Part shown: positions 42,902 to 54,688 of the stretch, piece by piece
Layout: every line of letters starts with the position of its first letter
How positions within the stretch are numbered: the first letter of the stretch is position 1
Assembly (NCBI RefSeq): GCF_902506415.1
Contig: NZ_LR733275.1
Location: forward strand, 3,815,856-3,879,855
Origin: Massilia sp. 9I
Lineage (GTDB): Bacteria; Pseudomonadota; Gammaproteobacteria; Burkholderiales; Burkholderiaceae_D
Direction: 5' to 3'
Length of the DNA: 64,000 nucleotides
Program-made: the position numbers and the translations under genes
Notes under the pieces: generated by a model
The model's input: only the letters and a program-made list of their open reading frames with translations
Told to the model about the DNA's origin: nothing
The model's database searches: none

Positions 42902-43555
42902 TCAGGCGCCGGTCTGGGCGCAGGTGATGTTGATGTTGGTGACATTGGCATCGCCCATGGTGCCGCTCGGGTTGGCCACGGTGCAGACGGCGCCCTTCGG
43001 TTGGGTGATCACGGCGACGCTATAGGTCTGGTTGTAGGGAACGGTGACCGGCATCTGGTATTCGAAGGCGGTGCCCGTGGTGTTGGTGTCGGCCGCCCCG
43101 ATCGTGATGCTGCCGGTGGTACTGCCGTTGGCCAGCACCAGGCCGGTATTGTCCTTGGTCAGTCCGGTGATGGTGCCGCCGATCGTGTATTCATTGACGA
43201 CGCACGAGAAACGCGCGTTGATCACGGCCAGGCGGCCGGCGGTGTCCGCGGCGCTCAGCTGGTAGAACTGGTTCACGCCGCAGCTCTGGTGAGGCGGGTT
43301 GGCCTTGACCGAGACGCTGTAGGTATCGCCGTAGTCGAGCTTCTTCGGGAAGCTGAAGGTCACCGGGTCGCCGGCCTTGGCCGGAGGCGCGACGGTGATG
43401 TCTTCGCCGTTATTGGTCAGCACCAGGCTAGGGTATTGCAGGCCTTCGACGGTGCCGGCCACCGTGTAGGTATCGTCGCCGCCGCCGCCGCAGGATGCGA
43501 GGCCCACTGCCACTGCCAGCATGGCTGCCGAACGGATCAGGGAAAACTTCATCAA
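42902..43555 (-). CDS. Lipoprotein with two beta-rich repeat units (first of pair)
   Basis: 217 residues. Lipobox LASC after a short lead, then a Gly/Asp linker and two Ig-like units that share the pattern GTVEGLQYPSLVLTNNGEDITVAPP ... YSVSVKANPPHQSC and GTITGLTKDNTGLVLANGSTTGSITIG ... YSVAVITQPKGAVCTVANPSGTMGDANVTNINITC. This repeat is common in lipoproteins and surface proteins of Burkholderiales. No catalytic motif is seen; a surface or structural role is a guess. It follows the second lipoprotein gene by 15 bases and is surely co-transcribed. Confidence 0.82.
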   Translation of the reverse strand: MMKFSLIRSAAMLAVAVGLASCGGGGDDTYTVAGTVEGLQYPSLVLTNNGEDITVAPPAKAGDPVTFSFPKKLDYGDTYSVSVKANPPHQSCGVNQFYQLSAADTAGRLAVINARFSCVVNEYTIGGTITGLTKDNTGLVLANGSTTGSITIGAADTNTTGTAFEYQMPVTVPYNQTYSVAVITQPKGAVCTVANPSGTMGDANVTNINITCAQTGA

Positions 43556-43570
43556 GATTGCTCCAGTTTA

Positions 43571-44158
43571 TTAAGTACGCGGGCCGCAGCTCACTGCGAC
43601 ATTGGTGATGTCGGCCTGGCCCACGGTGCCGCTGCCGTTGGCGACGGTGCAGGTCTGGTTGTCGGGCTGGGTCAGGACCGAGACGGTGTAAGGCGCGTCT
43701 TCGTTGACCTTGGCCATGGTGAAGGAGGTGGCGCCAGGCGCCACCGTGACGCGGTCGGCGCCGTTCACCAGCACCAGGGTGCCGGCCAGGCCGCTGACCG
43801 TGCCCTTCAGCTCATGCTGGCGGATGGTGCAGACGACCTGCACGGTGGTGATGTTGAAGGCCACCTTGCCGGTATTCTGGGAAGCCACGCACTTCTCGGC
43901 GTTGCTCGGAATGGTCTTGACGGTGACGTTGTAGCTGGAATCGGTTTCCACCAAATTCGGGAAATAGAAGGTTCCCGCGCCGGTGCTGGTCGGGTCGACC
44001 GTCAGGTCGGAGCCGCCATTGTTCTGCAGGACCAGGCCAGGCTTGGTGACGCCACTAAACGAACCACCGACGACCAGGTCGCCATCGCTGCCGCCGCAGG
44101 CGGTCAGCGCCAGCGCGCATGCCATCGCGGCACCGGCACGCAGGTACGAACTCTTCAT
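43571..44158 (-). CDS. Lipoprotein with two beta-rich repeat units (second of pair)
   Basis: 195 residues from MKSSYLRAGAAMACALALTACGGS at 44158, with GGAGAAATT just before it. Lipobox LTAC. Two units: GSFSGVTKPGLVLQNNGGSDLTVDPTS ... YNVTVKTIPSNAEKCVASQNTGKV and GTVSGLAGTLVLVNGADRVTVAPGATSFTMAKVNEDAPYTVSVLTQPDNQTCTVANGSGTVGQADITNVAVSC. It is the paralogue of the neighbouring gene and comes first in the pair. An in-frame N-terminal extension of 48 codons has no merit. Confidence 0.82.
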   Translation of the reverse strand: MKSSYLRAGAAMACALALTACGGSDGDLVVGGSFSGVTKPGLVLQNNGGSDLTVDPTSTGAGTFYFPNLVETDSSYNVTVKTIPSNAEKCVASQNTGKVAFNITTVQVVCTIRQHELKGTVSGLAGTLVLVNGADRVTVAPGATSFTMAKVNEDAPYTVSVLTQPDNQTCTVANGSGTVGQADITNVAVSCGPRT

Positions 44159-44399
44159 AATTTCTCCAAAAATCTGACTGGTGAACGTGCTAAGGATGTG
44201 CAATGTGGCCGCAAACACGCGGTCGGACACCCATTGAACACAATAATCGCCCAACATTTTAGTCCATTTGGCAAGCAGCTGGACGGTTTGCCTTTGTATC
44301 ACGGTGTAACCGCCGGTAGCCCGCAGGCTGCGTACGATTGATTTCTACAGGCGTGCTCGCTATCCTTGCCCTGAGCGCCACCTTCCCACCGCCCCCACC

Positions 44400-45110
44400 A
44401 TGACCGCACGCCGTCCCTGGCCCAAAGCCGTATTGTTCGACCTCGACGACACCCTGTGGCCGATCGCCCCGGTCATCATCGAAGCCGAGCAGATCCTGTT
44501 CGCCTGGCTGCGCGAACATGCGCCGCGGGTAGCCCAGCAGTACACGATCGAGACCCTGCGCCAGGCCCGGCTCGAGCTGCTGGCGCGCCAGCCGGAATTC
44601 CAGCTGGACCTCGGCGCCCTGCGCCGCGCCGGCCTGATCGCCGCCTTCGAGCAGGCCGGCGAGGATGCCGGCAAGGTGGAACTGGCGATGACCGAGTTCT
44701 TCGCCGCCCGCAACGCGGTGATTCCCTACGACGACGTGCTGCCCGGCCTGCTGCGCCTGAAGGGCAGGGTGCTGATCGGCTCCGTCACCAACGGCAATGC
44801 CGATCTGCAGACGATCGGCCTGGCGCGCCACTTCGACGCCTCGGTCTCCGCGCCCGGCTTCGGCGTCGGCAAGCCGGACCGCGCGATCTTCCTGGAGGGC
44901 TGCCGCCTGCTCGGCGTCGCGCCGGGCGAAGCGGTCTACGTGGGCGACGACCTGCGCCTGGATGTCTACGGCGCCCAGCGCGCCGGCCTGCGCGCCGTGT
45001 GGATGAACCGCACCGGCCAGGTCAACTACCTGCCGGACGAAGTCAGGCCGGACGCCGAGGTGAGCGATCTGGACGGACTGCTGGACTGGCTCAAGCGCGA
45101 GCACGTCTGA
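44400..45110 (+). CDS. HAD family phosphatase
   Basis: 236 residues. Motif I AVLFDLDDTLW (nucleophile Asp and acid Asp), motif II IGSVTNGN, motif III Lys in GVGKPDRAIF, motif IV YVGDDLRLDVYGAQRAGLRAVW. The helical cap between motifs I and II makes it subfamily IA, like YjjG or phosphoglycolate phosphatase. The substrate is open. It is 68 bases before hrcA and on the same strand; no shared function is evident. Confidence 0.9.
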   Translation: MTARRPWPKAVLFDLDDTLWPIAPVIIEAEQILFAWLREHAPRVAQQYTIETLRQARLELLARQPEFQLDLGALRRAGLIAAFEQAGEDAGKVELAMTEFFAARNAVIPYDDVLPGLLRLKGRVLIGSVTNGNADLQTIGLARHFDASVSAPGFGVGKPDRAIFLEGCRLLGVAPGEAVYVGDDLRLDVYGAQRAGLRAVWMNRTGQVNYLPDEVRPDAEVSDLDGLLDWLKREHV

Positions 45111-45178
45111 ACTGGCGCCAGCCGCGCAAGCGTGCATAATAGAGAGCGATCTTCCGCATTCCTGACCCAGCAACCCGC

Positions 45179-46195
45179 ATGCAACTCGAACCCCGCGCCC
45201 AGACCCTGCTCAAAGCCCTCGTCGAACGCTACATCGCCGACGGCCAGCCTGTCGGCTCGCGTGCGCTCTCGAAGATCTCCGGCCTCGACGTGTCGCCGGC
45301 CACGATCCGCAACATCATGGCCGACCTCGAGGAAATGGGCTATGTCGCCAGTCCGCACACCTCGGCCGGCCGGATCCCGACGCCGCGCGGCTACCGGCTG
45401 TTCGTCGACACCCTGCTCACCGTGCAGCACATCGACGAGCAGGCCGCCGCCGCCCAGCACATGCGCCTGCCCGTGCAGCAGCCCCAGAAGATGATTGCCA
45501 ATGCGGCCCAGATGCTGTCCTCGCTGACGCAGTTCGCCGGCGTAGTGCAAAGCCCGCGGCGCGAGTCGGTGTTCCAGCAGATCGAATTCCTGCGCCTGTC
45601 CGAGAAGCGCATCCTGCTGGTGATCGTCGACCCGCGCGGCGACGTCCAGAACCGCCTGCTGCTGACCGACGTCGACTACAGCCCGAGCCAGCTGACGCAG
45701 TCGGCCAACTACCTGAACCAGAATTACGCCGGCCTCACCTTCGACGAGGTGCGCCAGCGCCTGGGCGGCGAACTGCGCCAGCTGCGCGACGACATGGGCA
45801 GGCTGATGCAGGTGGCGGTGGAGGCGGGCAGCGAGGCGATGGCCGAGGGCGACGACATGGTGATCGCGGGCGAGCGCAACCTGCTGTCGGTGTCGGATCT
45901 GTCGTCCAACATGAGCTCGCTGCGCCAGATGTTCGAGATGTTCGAGCAGAAGACCGGCCTGATGCAGCTGCTGGACGTGTCGAGCAAGGCGGGCGGGGTG
46001 CAGATCTTCATCGGCGGCGAATCCAAGCTGGTGCCGATGGACGAAATGAGCGTGGTGACGGCGCCCTACGAGGTGAATGGCCGCATCGTCGGCACCCTGG
46101 GGGTGATCGGCCCCACCCGCATGGCCTACGAGCGGGTGATTCCGATTGTGGATATTACGGCGAAGCTGTTGTCGAATGCCCTGAGCCAGCCGTGA
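45179..46195 (+). CDS. hrcA: Heat-inducible transcription repressor HrcA
   Basis: 338 residues. An N-terminal winged helix ([68 protein letters not shown]) precedes a GAF-like domain and ends with [40 protein letters not shown]. HrcA binds the CIRCE operator and represses groE and dnaK genes; GroEL sets its activity. No CIRCE element was found in this window. It is convergent with fur, 12 bases apart. Confidence 0.97.
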   Translation: MQLEPRAQTLLKALVERYIADGQPVGSRALSKISGLDVSPATIRNIMADLEEMGYVASPHTSAGRIPTPRGYRLFVDTLLTVQHIDEQAAAAQHMRLPVQQPQKMIANAAQMLSSLTQFAGVVQSPRRESVFQQIEFLRLSEKRILLVIVDPRGDVQNRLLLTDVDYSPSQLTQSANYLNQNYAGLTFDEVRQRLGGELRQLRDDMGRLMQVAVEAGSEAMAEGDDMVIAGERNLLSVSDLSSNMSSLRQMFEMFEQKTGLMQLLDVSSKAGGVQIFIGGESKLVPMDEMSVVTAPYEVNGRIVGTLGVIGPTRMAYERVIPIVDITAKLLSNALSQP

Positions 46196-46207
46196 GCTTC
46201 AGTTCTA

Positions 46208-46636
46208 TCAGCCCTTGCGCGGGCAGCCCACTTTCACGCAATTGCCATAAATCGCCAGCGAGTGCTCGGCAATCTTGAAGCCGCGCTCCACCGCGATCTT
46301 GTGCTGGCGCGACTCGATCTCTTCGTCGTAGAACTCTTCCACGTGGCCGCAGTCCAGGCAGACGAGGTGGTCGTGGTGGGAGCCGGCGTTCAGCTCGTAG
46401 ATGGCCTTGCCGGTTTCGAAGTGGTTACGGTTCAGCAGGCCGGCCTGTTCGAACTGGGTCAGCACGCGGTACACCGTGGCCAGGCCCACGTCCATGTTAT
46501 CCGCCAGCAGGATCTTGTAGACATCTTCCGCCGTCAGGTGCCGCACGCTGCTGTTCTGGAAGATTTCCAGGATTTTCAGGCGCGGCAGGGTAGCCTTCAG
46601 GCCACTGGCCTTCAGGTCGGTCGGGTTGTTACTCAT
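46208..46636 (-). CDS. fur: Ferric uptake regulator Fur
   Basis: 142 residues. Winged helix with the recognition segment LATVYRVLTQFEQAGLL, and metal sites in AGSHHDHLVCLDCGHVEEFYDEEIE (HHDH, CxxC) plus a second Cys pair near the end (GNCVKVGC). Fe(II)-Fur represses iron uptake genes; the Fur boxes between bfd and feoA in this window are likely targets. It is divergent from bamE across a short gap, a placement usual in betaproteobacteria. Confidence 0.97.
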   Translation of the reverse strand: MSNNPTDLKASGLKATLPRLKILEIFQNSSVRHLTAEDVYKILLADNMDVGLATVYRVLTQFEQAGLLNRNHFETGKAIYELNAGSHHDHLVCLDCGHVEEFYDEEIESRQHKIAVERGFKIAEHSLAIYGNCVKVGCPRKG

Positions 46637-46715
46637 GTTTGTTACTCGTAGTTTGGCGGAAGTGCTTTATGATATAGCGTTTTGGAGCTCCCGCTCAAAC
46701 GTTTTGAGGTTACCT

Positions 46716-47327
46716 ATGCATGTCAAACCAGCCGTTTTCCGTCGATTCTCCTCTCGGGCAGCACTCGCGGCGGGCCTCGCCTGCACCTTGACGCTGTCCG
46801 GCTGCGCGGCCTGGCGCAACCAGACCCGCCCGGCTGCACCGGTGGAGACGGATCCGGCGACCATCGTCGCCGACGCCCAGAAATCGGCCGCCGCCGCGAA
46901 TGCCGGCGCCCAGACCGTCCAGGCGTCCAAGCTGCAGAAGTTCTTCTGGATCTTCTCGCCCTACCGCCCCGACATCCAGCAGGGTAACTTCGTTTCGGCC
47001 GAAATGCTGAGGGAGCTGAAGGTCGGCCAGACCCGCGACCAGGTGCGCTTCATCCTCGGTTCGCCGCTGCTCACCGACGTGTTCCACGACGATCGCTGGG
47101 ACTTCCCGTTCTACCTCGCGCGCGGCAACGGCGAGCTGACCACCAGCCGCGTCACCGTCTACTTCAAGGACGACAAGGTCGAACGCTTCGAAGGCGGCAA
47201 CCTGCCGACCGAGCGCGAATACATCGACCGCATTGCCGGCCCGGCCAAGGTGAGCACCAAGGCCAAGCCGGAATCGCGTCCGGTCGAACCGGCGAAGATC
47301 GGCGGCGCTCCGGTCATCCAACCGTAA
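46716..47327 (+). CDS. bamE: Outer-membrane assembly lipoprotein BamE (OmlA)
   Basis: 203 residues from [19 protein letters not shown]. Lipobox LSGC at about 28-31. The BamE domain follows: [55 protein letters not shown], nearly the family consensus, which binds phosphatidylglycerol and BamD. A longer, Ala-rich segment lies between lipobox and domain, and the C-terminal tail is extended past the usual fold. It belongs to the Bam complex that inserts beta-barrels. dapB follows after ten bases. Confidence 0.95.
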   Translation: MHVKPAVFRRFSSRAALAAGLACTLTLSGCAAWRNQTRPAAPVETDPATIVADAQKSAAAANAGAQTVQASKLQKFFWIFSPYRPDIQQGNFVSAEMLRELKVGQTRDQVRFILGSPLLTDVFHDDRWDFPFYLARGNGELTTSRVTVYFKDDKVERFEGGNLPTEREYIDRIAGPAKVSTKAKPESRPVEPAKIGGAPVIQP

Positions 47328-47337
47328 GGTCGCAGCC

Positions 47338-48147
47338 ATGAGCAAGCTGAAAATCGCCGTTGCCGGCGCCAGCGGCCGCATGGGCCGCATGCTGGTCGAA
47401 GCCATCCAGGCCGCGCCCGACGCCGAGCTGGCAGGCGCGCTGGACGTCGCCGGCTCGCCCCACGTGGGCACGGACGCGGGCGCCTTCGCCGGCCAGCTGA
47501 CTGGCGTGAGCATCCAGTCCGACCTGGCCCTCGGCCTCAAGGACGCCGACGTCCTGATCGACTTCACCCGCCCGGAAGGCACGCTGCAGCACCTGGAATA
47601 CTGCGTCGCCAACAATGTGCAGCTGGTGATCGGCACCACCGGTTTCGACGACGCCGGCAAGGCTGCCATTCGTGCGGCAGGCGAGAAGGTGGGCATCGTG
47701 TTCGCGCCGAACATGAGCGTGGGCGTGAACGTCACCCTCAAGTTGCTGGAAATGGCAGCGAAGAGCTTCAGCGAAGGCTACGACATCGAGATCGTCGAAG
47801 CGCACCACCGCCACAAGGTCGATGCGCCGAGCGGCACCGCGCTGAAGATGGGCGAGGTGATCGCCGATGCCCTGGGCCGCGACCTCAAGGAATGCGCCGT
47901 CTATGGCCGCGAAGGCGTGACCGGCGAGCGCGACCCGTCGACCATCGGCTTCGCCACCGTGCGCGGCGGCGACGTGGTGGGCGACCACACCGTCATGTTC
48001 CTCGGCACGGGCGAGCGCATCGAGATCAGCCACAAATCGAGCAGCCGCGTGACCTATGCCCATGGCGCCCTGCGCGCCGCGCGCTTCCTGGCGGGCAAGC
48101 CGAACGGCCTGTTCGGCATGGACGACGTGCTGGGCCTGAAGGCTTGA
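47338..48147 (+). CDS. dapB: 4-hydroxy-tetrahydrodipicolinate reductase
   Basis: 269 residues. NAD(P)-binding [17 protein letters not shown], central VIGTTGFDD and [10 protein letters not shown], and the substrate/catalytic motif [23 protein letters not shown] are all as expected. DapB reduces the dihydrodipicolinate precursor in lysine and meso-diaminopimelate synthesis. The barstar-like gene starts right after its stop codon. Confidence 0.97.
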   Translation: MSKLKIAVAGASGRMGRMLVEAIQAAPDAELAGALDVAGSPHVGTDAGAFAGQLTGVSIQSDLALGLKDADVLIDFTRPEGTLQHLEYCVANNVQLVIGTTGFDDAGKAAIRAAGEKVGIVFAPNMSVGVNVTLKLLEMAAKSFSEGYDIEIVEAHHRHKVDAPSGTALKMGEVIADALGRDLKECAVYGREGVTGERDPSTIGFATVRGGDVVGDHTVMFLGTGERIEISHKSSSRVTYAHGALRAARFLAGKPNGLFGMDDVLGLKA

Positions 48148-48148
48148 G

Positions 48149-48475
48149 ATGGCAGTCGCAGAACTGAACGGCGCCGCCATCGTCGACGAAGCCTCCTTCC
48201 ACGCGGAGAGCCGGCGCGCCTTCGGCTTCCCCGATTCGTACGCGGAGTCGATCGACGCCTGGGTGGACTGCATGAGCTACCTGCGCGACGATGAGAACAT
48301 GACCAAGTTCCGGCTCAAGCCGGATGAGGTGCTGGAAATCGTCATCCTCGACGCGGAAAAAATGAAGGCGGCCGCACCCGACCTGCTGGAAGAGCTCGCT
48401 TTCTGCGTGGGCGGCATCAACGAGCGTTACGACGATTACGGCGAGAAGCCGGCGCTGGAACTCGTGCTGCGCTAA
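48149..48475 (+). CDS. Barstar family protein
   Basis: 108 residues. The segment FPDSYAESIDAWVDCMSYL lines up with barstar YGENLDALWDCLTG, and the two Asp that fill the barnase active site (Asp35 and Asp39 there) are present as Asp36 and Asp40. Length and fold pattern fit. No barnase or other small RNase toxin lies beside it, so it could be an immunity protein without partner, or a barstar-like protein with another role, as is often found. It directly follows dapB (one base) and ends before a strong terminator. Confidence 0.85.
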   Translation: MAVAELNGAAIVDEASFHAESRRAFGFPDSYAESIDAWVDCMSYLRDDENMTKFRLKPDEVLEIVILDAEKMKAAAPDLLEELAFCVGGINERYDDYGEKPALELVLR

Positions 48476-48493
48476 GGGGCCACAGCGTCCATC

Positions 48494-48530
48494 ACCGCCA
48501 TCCCTGTCGAGACAGGCATGGCGGTTTTTT
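48494..48530 (+). terminator. Terminator of the bamE-dapB-barstar unit
   Basis: A nested stem (ACCGCCAT with ATGGCGGT, inside it CCTGTC with GACAGG; 48494-48525) is followed by six T. It lies 19 bases after the barstar stop codon. Confidence 0.92.
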
Positions 48531-48575
48531 ATTGCGCTTCTGCCTTTCGCCGCAGTGCAATACGAAACAGTATAA

Positions 48576-51254
<2,679 letters not shown>

Positions 51255-51257
51255 TCG

Positions 51258-51764
51258 ATGAAGACCAATATGGTGCGCGTCATCCTGGCGCTGCTGGCGG
51301 CTGCAATCCTGGCGGGTTGCGGCTTCCAGCTGCGCGGCTCGAACGGCCAGTACAACATGCCCTTCAAGAGCATCTACCTGGCTTTCGCCGAGACTTCGCC
51401 GCTGGGCACGGAGCTCAAGCGCAACCTGCGCGCTGGCGACGGCGTGCGCATCGAGCCTGACGCCTCCAAGGCGGAAGCGCTGTTCGACGTGCTGTCCGAA
51501 TCGCGCGGCAAGGCGATCCTGTCGCTGAACAGCCTGGGCCGGGTGCGCGAATACTCGCTCAGCTATACGCTGGTGTTCCGCGTGCGCAACGCCAACAACA
51601 AGGAGCTGCTGGCCCCGACCGAGATCACCCTGCGCCGCAACATCGCCTTCGACGAATCGCAGGTGCTGGCCAAGGAATCGGAAGAGCAGCTCCTGTACCG
51701 CGACATGCAGGCCGACCTGGTGCAGCAGATCCTGCGCCGCCTGGCGGCCATCAAACCGGTGTGA
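51258..51764 (+). CDS. lptE: LPS assembly lipoprotein LptE
   Basis: 168 residues. Lipobox LAGC followed by GFQLRGSNGQYNMPFKSIYLAF, the usual start of LptE. The rest (GDGVRIEPDASKAEALFDVLSES, EYSLSYTLVFRVRNANNKELL) fits the two-layer alpha/beta fold. LptE plugs the LptD barrel in the outer membrane; lptD is at 36.7 kb. It sits between leuS and holA with short gaps. Confidence 0.94.
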   Translation: MKTNMVRVILALLAAAILAGCGFQLRGSNGQYNMPFKSIYLAFAETSPLGTELKRNLRAGDGVRIEPDASKAEALFDVLSESRGKAILSLNSLGRVREYSLSYTLVFRVRNANNKELLAPTEITLRRNIAFDESQVLAKESEEQLLYRDMQADLVQQILRRLAAIKPV

Positions 51765-51773
51765 AGCTGACTT

Positions 51774-52793
51774 ATGCAACTGCGGCCTGAGGCCCTGGAG
51801 GGCCACCTGGCCAAGGGCCTCGCGCCCTTGTACGTGATCACCAGCGACGAGCACCTGCTCGCGCTGGAAGCGGCCGACCGCATCCGCAAGACCGCCCGCG
51901 CCCAGGGCTACACCGAGCGCGACGTGCTCACGGTCGAGCGCAACTTCAAATGGGGCGAGTTGCTGGCGGCGAACCAGGCCATGTCCCTGTTCGGCGACAA
52001 GAAGCTGATCGAGCTGCGCATCCCGAGCGGCAAGCCGGGCAAGGACGGCAGCGCCGCCCTGCAGGCGTATGCCAAGGACCTGGGTCCCGACAACCTCACC
52101 CTCGTCACCCTGCCGAAGCTGGACTGGCAGACCGCCAAGGCGTCCTGGGTGGCGGCGCTGCAGCAGGCGGCCGTCTACATCGAGATCCCGAACGTGGAGC
52201 GCCCCGCATTGCCGGGCTGGATCGGCATGCGCCTGGGCGCGCAGGGGCAGAGCGCCGAGCGCCAGAGCCTGGACTTCATCGCCGACCGCGTCGAGGGCAA
52301 CCTGCTGGCGGCGCACCAGGAGATCCAGAAGCTCGGGCTGCTGTACGAGCCGGGCAAGCTGAGCTTCGAGCAGGTGCAGGATGCGGTGCTCAACGTGGCG
52401 CGCTACGACGTGTTCAAGCTGTCCGAAGCGATGCTGCACGGCGACCCGGCGCGCCTGGCGCGCATGCTCGACGGTTTGAAGGGCGAGGGCGAGGCCCTGC
52501 CGCTGGTCTTGTGGGCCGTCAGTGAAGAAATCCGCACGCTGCTAAAATTGAAATCCGGGATGGCGCAGGGACGCCCGCTGGGCGCGCTGCTCAAGGAATA
52601 CCGCATCTGGGGTCCGCGCGAGCGGATGATGGAGCCGGCGCTGCGCCGCGTGTCGGTGGCCACGCTGGAAGCGGCCCTGCAGGAAGCGGCGCAGGTCGAC
52701 CGCATGGTCAAAGGCCTGCGCGCGAAAGCCTTCGCCGGGGACGCGTGGGATGCCATGCTCCAGCTGGCGCTTAAAGTAGCCCGCGGCGCGTAA
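51774..52793 (+). CDS. holA: DNA polymerase III delta subunit
   Basis: 339 residues. It opens with [41 protein letters not shown], as in HolA, and has the AAA-like N-terminal part ([21 protein letters not shown]) and the C-terminal collar helices ([44 protein letters not shown]). Delta opens the sliding clamp in the clamp loader. The walker A loop is not functional in delta subunits. A REP pair follows before proA. Confidence 0.95.
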   Translation: MQLRPEALEGHLAKGLAPLYVITSDEHLLALEAADRIRKTARAQGYTERDVLTVERNFKWGELLAANQAMSLFGDKKLIELRIPSGKPGKDGSAALQAYAKDLGPDNLTLVTLPKLDWQTAKASWVAALQQAAVYIEIPNVERPALPGWIGMRLGAQGQSAERQSLDFIADRVEGNLLAAHQEIQKLGLLYEPGKLSFEQVQDAVLNVARYDVFKLSEAMLHGDPARLARMLDGLKGEGEALPLVLWAVSEEIRTLLKLKSGMAQGRPLGALLKEYRIWGPRERMMEPALRRVSVATLEAALQEAAQVDRMVKGLRAKAFAGDAWDAMLQLALKVARGA

Positions 52794-52795
52794 CT

Positions 52796-52890
52796 GTAGG
52801 GTGGGCGGGTCTCCCGCCCACGCGTCCAACCGGCTGCCGCGCTACTCAACTGCTGTTTGAACGCGTGGGCGGACAAGCCGCCCACCCTAC
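52796..52890. repeat. GTAG-headed REP pair, heads outward (REPIN)
   Basis: Copy 1 (52796-52825) reads GTAGGGTGGGCGGG, a 3-base loop, CCCGCCCAC, then GCGT. Copy 2 (52861-52890) is the same on the opposite strand and ends in CCTAC. The GTAG heads point away from each other, with 35 bases between. The GTAG head is typical of REPs moved by REP-associated tyrosine transposases. It lies between holA and proA and reaches to 23 bases before the proA start. Confidence 0.85.
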
Positions 52891-52912
52891 GAAAACCGAA
52901 ACGGGCTACACG

Positions 52913-54178
52913 ATGGACATCACCGAACACATGCACTCCATGGGCCGCAAGGCCCGTGCCGCCTCGCGTGCGATGGCGCGTGCCGACGGCGCCACGCGCA
53001 ACCGCGCACTGCTCCTGATCGCCGACGCCATCGAGCGCGACGCGGCCGTGCTGCGTGCCGCCAACCAGGAGGACATGGACGCCGCGCGCGCCGCCGGCCT
53101 GGAACCGGCCCTGCTCGACCGCCTGCTGCTGTCGGACAGCGCCATCAAGACCATGGTCGACGGCCTGCGCCAGATCGTCACGCTGCCCGACCCGGTGGGC
53201 GAAATCACCAACATGAAGTCGCGCCCGAGCGGCATCCAGGTCGGCCAGATGCGCGTGCCGCTGGGCGTCATCGGCATCATCTACGAAGCGCGTCCGAACG
53301 TGACGGTGGATGCGGCGGGCCTGTGCATCAAGAGCGGCAACGCCGCGATCCTGCGCGGCGGTTCGGAAGCGATCCACTGCAATCGCGCGCTTGCGAAACT
53401 GGTGAGCGAAGGCCTGCAGGGTGCGGGACTGCCACTCGATGCGGTGCAGGTGGTCGATACGACCGACCGCGCCGCCGTCGGCGCCCTGATCACGATGCCG
53501 CAGTACGTGGACGTGATCGTACCGCGAGGCGGCAAGGGCCTGATCGCGCGCCTGATGGATGAAGCAACGGTCCCGATGATCAAGCACCTGGACGGCATCT
53601 GTCACGTCTACATCGACGACAAGGCCGACATCGCCAAGGCGCTGCCCGTGGCTTTCAACGCCAAGTGCCACCGCTACGGTACCTGCAACACCATGGAGAC
53701 GCTGCTGGTGTCGCGCGCGATCGCGCCAAGCGTGCTGCCGCAGCTGGCGGAGCTGTACAAAACGAAAGAGGTCGAGCTGCGCGCCGACGCGGAAGCCCAT
53801 GCGATCCTGGCCGGCTACCCGCACCTGAAGCACGCCACGGAGCAGGACTGGAGCACCGAATACCTCGCGCCGATCCTGGCGATCCGCGTGGTGGAAGGGC
53901 TGGACGGTGCGATCGACCACATCAACACCTGGTCCTCGAAGCACACCGAGTCGATCGTCACCGAAGACTACAGCGCCGCGCTGCGTTTCCTGCGCGAGGT
54001 GGATTCCGCTTCGGTCATGGTGAACGCCTCGACCCGCTTCGCGGACGGCTTCGAGTACGGGCTGGGCGCGGAGATCGGCATCTCGAACGACAAGCTGCAC
54101 GCGCGCGGGCCGGTCGGGCTGGAAGGCCTGACTTCGCTGAAATACGTCGTGTTCGGTCACGGCGAAATCCGTCAATAA
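52913..54178 (+). CDS. proA: Glutamate-5-semialdehyde dehydrogenase (gamma-glutamyl phosphate reductase)
   Basis: 421 residues from [21 protein letters not shown]; an extension reading into the REP element is not coding. The aldehyde-dehydrogenase fold shows [36 protein letters not shown] and the catalytic Cys in [14 protein letters not shown]. It reduces glutamyl phosphate to the semialdehyde for proline. holA-proA adjacency is common in the group. The promoter must be within or before the REP pair. Confidence 0.96.
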   Translation: MDITEHMHSMGRKARAASRAMARADGATRNRALLLIADAIERDAAVLRAANQEDMDAARAAGLEPALLDRLLLSDSAIKTMVDGLRQIVTLPDPVGEITNMKSRPSGIQVGQMRVPLGVIGIIYEARPNVTVDAAGLCIKSGNAAILRGGSEAIHCNRALAKLVSEGLQGAGLPLDAVQVVDTTDRAAVGALITMPQYVDVIVPRGGKGLIARLMDEATVPMIKHLDGICHVYIDDKADIAKALPVAFNAKCHRYGTCNTMETLLVSRAIAPSVLPQLAELYKTKEVELRADAEAHAILAGYPHLKHATEQDWSTEYLAPILAIRVVEGLDGAIDHINTWSSKHTESIVTEDYSAALRFLREVDSASVMVNASTRFADGFEYGLGAEIGISNDKLHARGPVGLEGLTSLKYVVFGHGEIRQ

Positions 54179-54192
54179 CAATAAGGAAGCGC

Positions 54193-54606
54193 ATGTACCT
54201 CTGGATCAAGGCCCTGCACATCGTCTTCATCGCCTCCTGGTTCGCCGGGCTGTTCTACCTGCCGCGCATCTTTGTGAACCTGGCGCAGGAAACCAATCCG
54301 GCCGCGCTCGAGCGCCTGCTGGGCATGGGTCGCCGGCTATACCGCTTCACCACGATCCTGATGGTGCCGGCGCTGGTGCTGGGCCTCTGGCTATGGCTGG
54401 GCTACGGCATCAAGGGCGGCTGGCTGCACGCGAAGCTCGCGCTCGTGATCCTGACGATCGGCTACCATCACGCCTGCGGCTCGCTGCTCAAGAAGTTCGA
54501 GCGCGGCGCGAACCAGCGCAGCCACAAGTGGTATCGGTATTTCAATGAAGTGCCGGTCCTGCTGCTGCTGGCGATCGTGATCCTGGTGGTCGTCAAACCG
54601 TTCTGA
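54193..54606 (+). CDS. CopD/HemJ-like membrane protein
   Basis: 137 residues with four predicted helices. LWIKALHIVFIASWFAGLFYLPRIFVN carries the His and the W-x-x-GLxYLPRxFV pattern of HemJ-type proteins; KLALVILTIGYHHACGSLL supplies the conserved Lys and His. HemJ replaces HemG or HemY in protoporphyrinogen oxidation in many Gram-negatives, but CopD-like copper proteins share the fold. TAAGGAAGC precedes the ATG. Neither identity is settled; HemJ is favoured because of the short length. Confidence 0.78.
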   Translation: MYLWIKALHIVFIASWFAGLFYLPRIFVNLAQETNPAALERLLGMGRRLYRFTTILMVPALVLGLWLWLGYGIKGGWLHAKLALVILTIGYHHACGSLLKKFERGANQRSHKWYRYFNEVPVLLLLAIVILVVVKPF

Positions 54607-54688
54607 ACAGCATCACCTGATTGCATTGCCGCCGGTGCGGACCGGCGGCGCCTGACTCATTTTTTTTAACGGACAAAGGGTACCCCTC

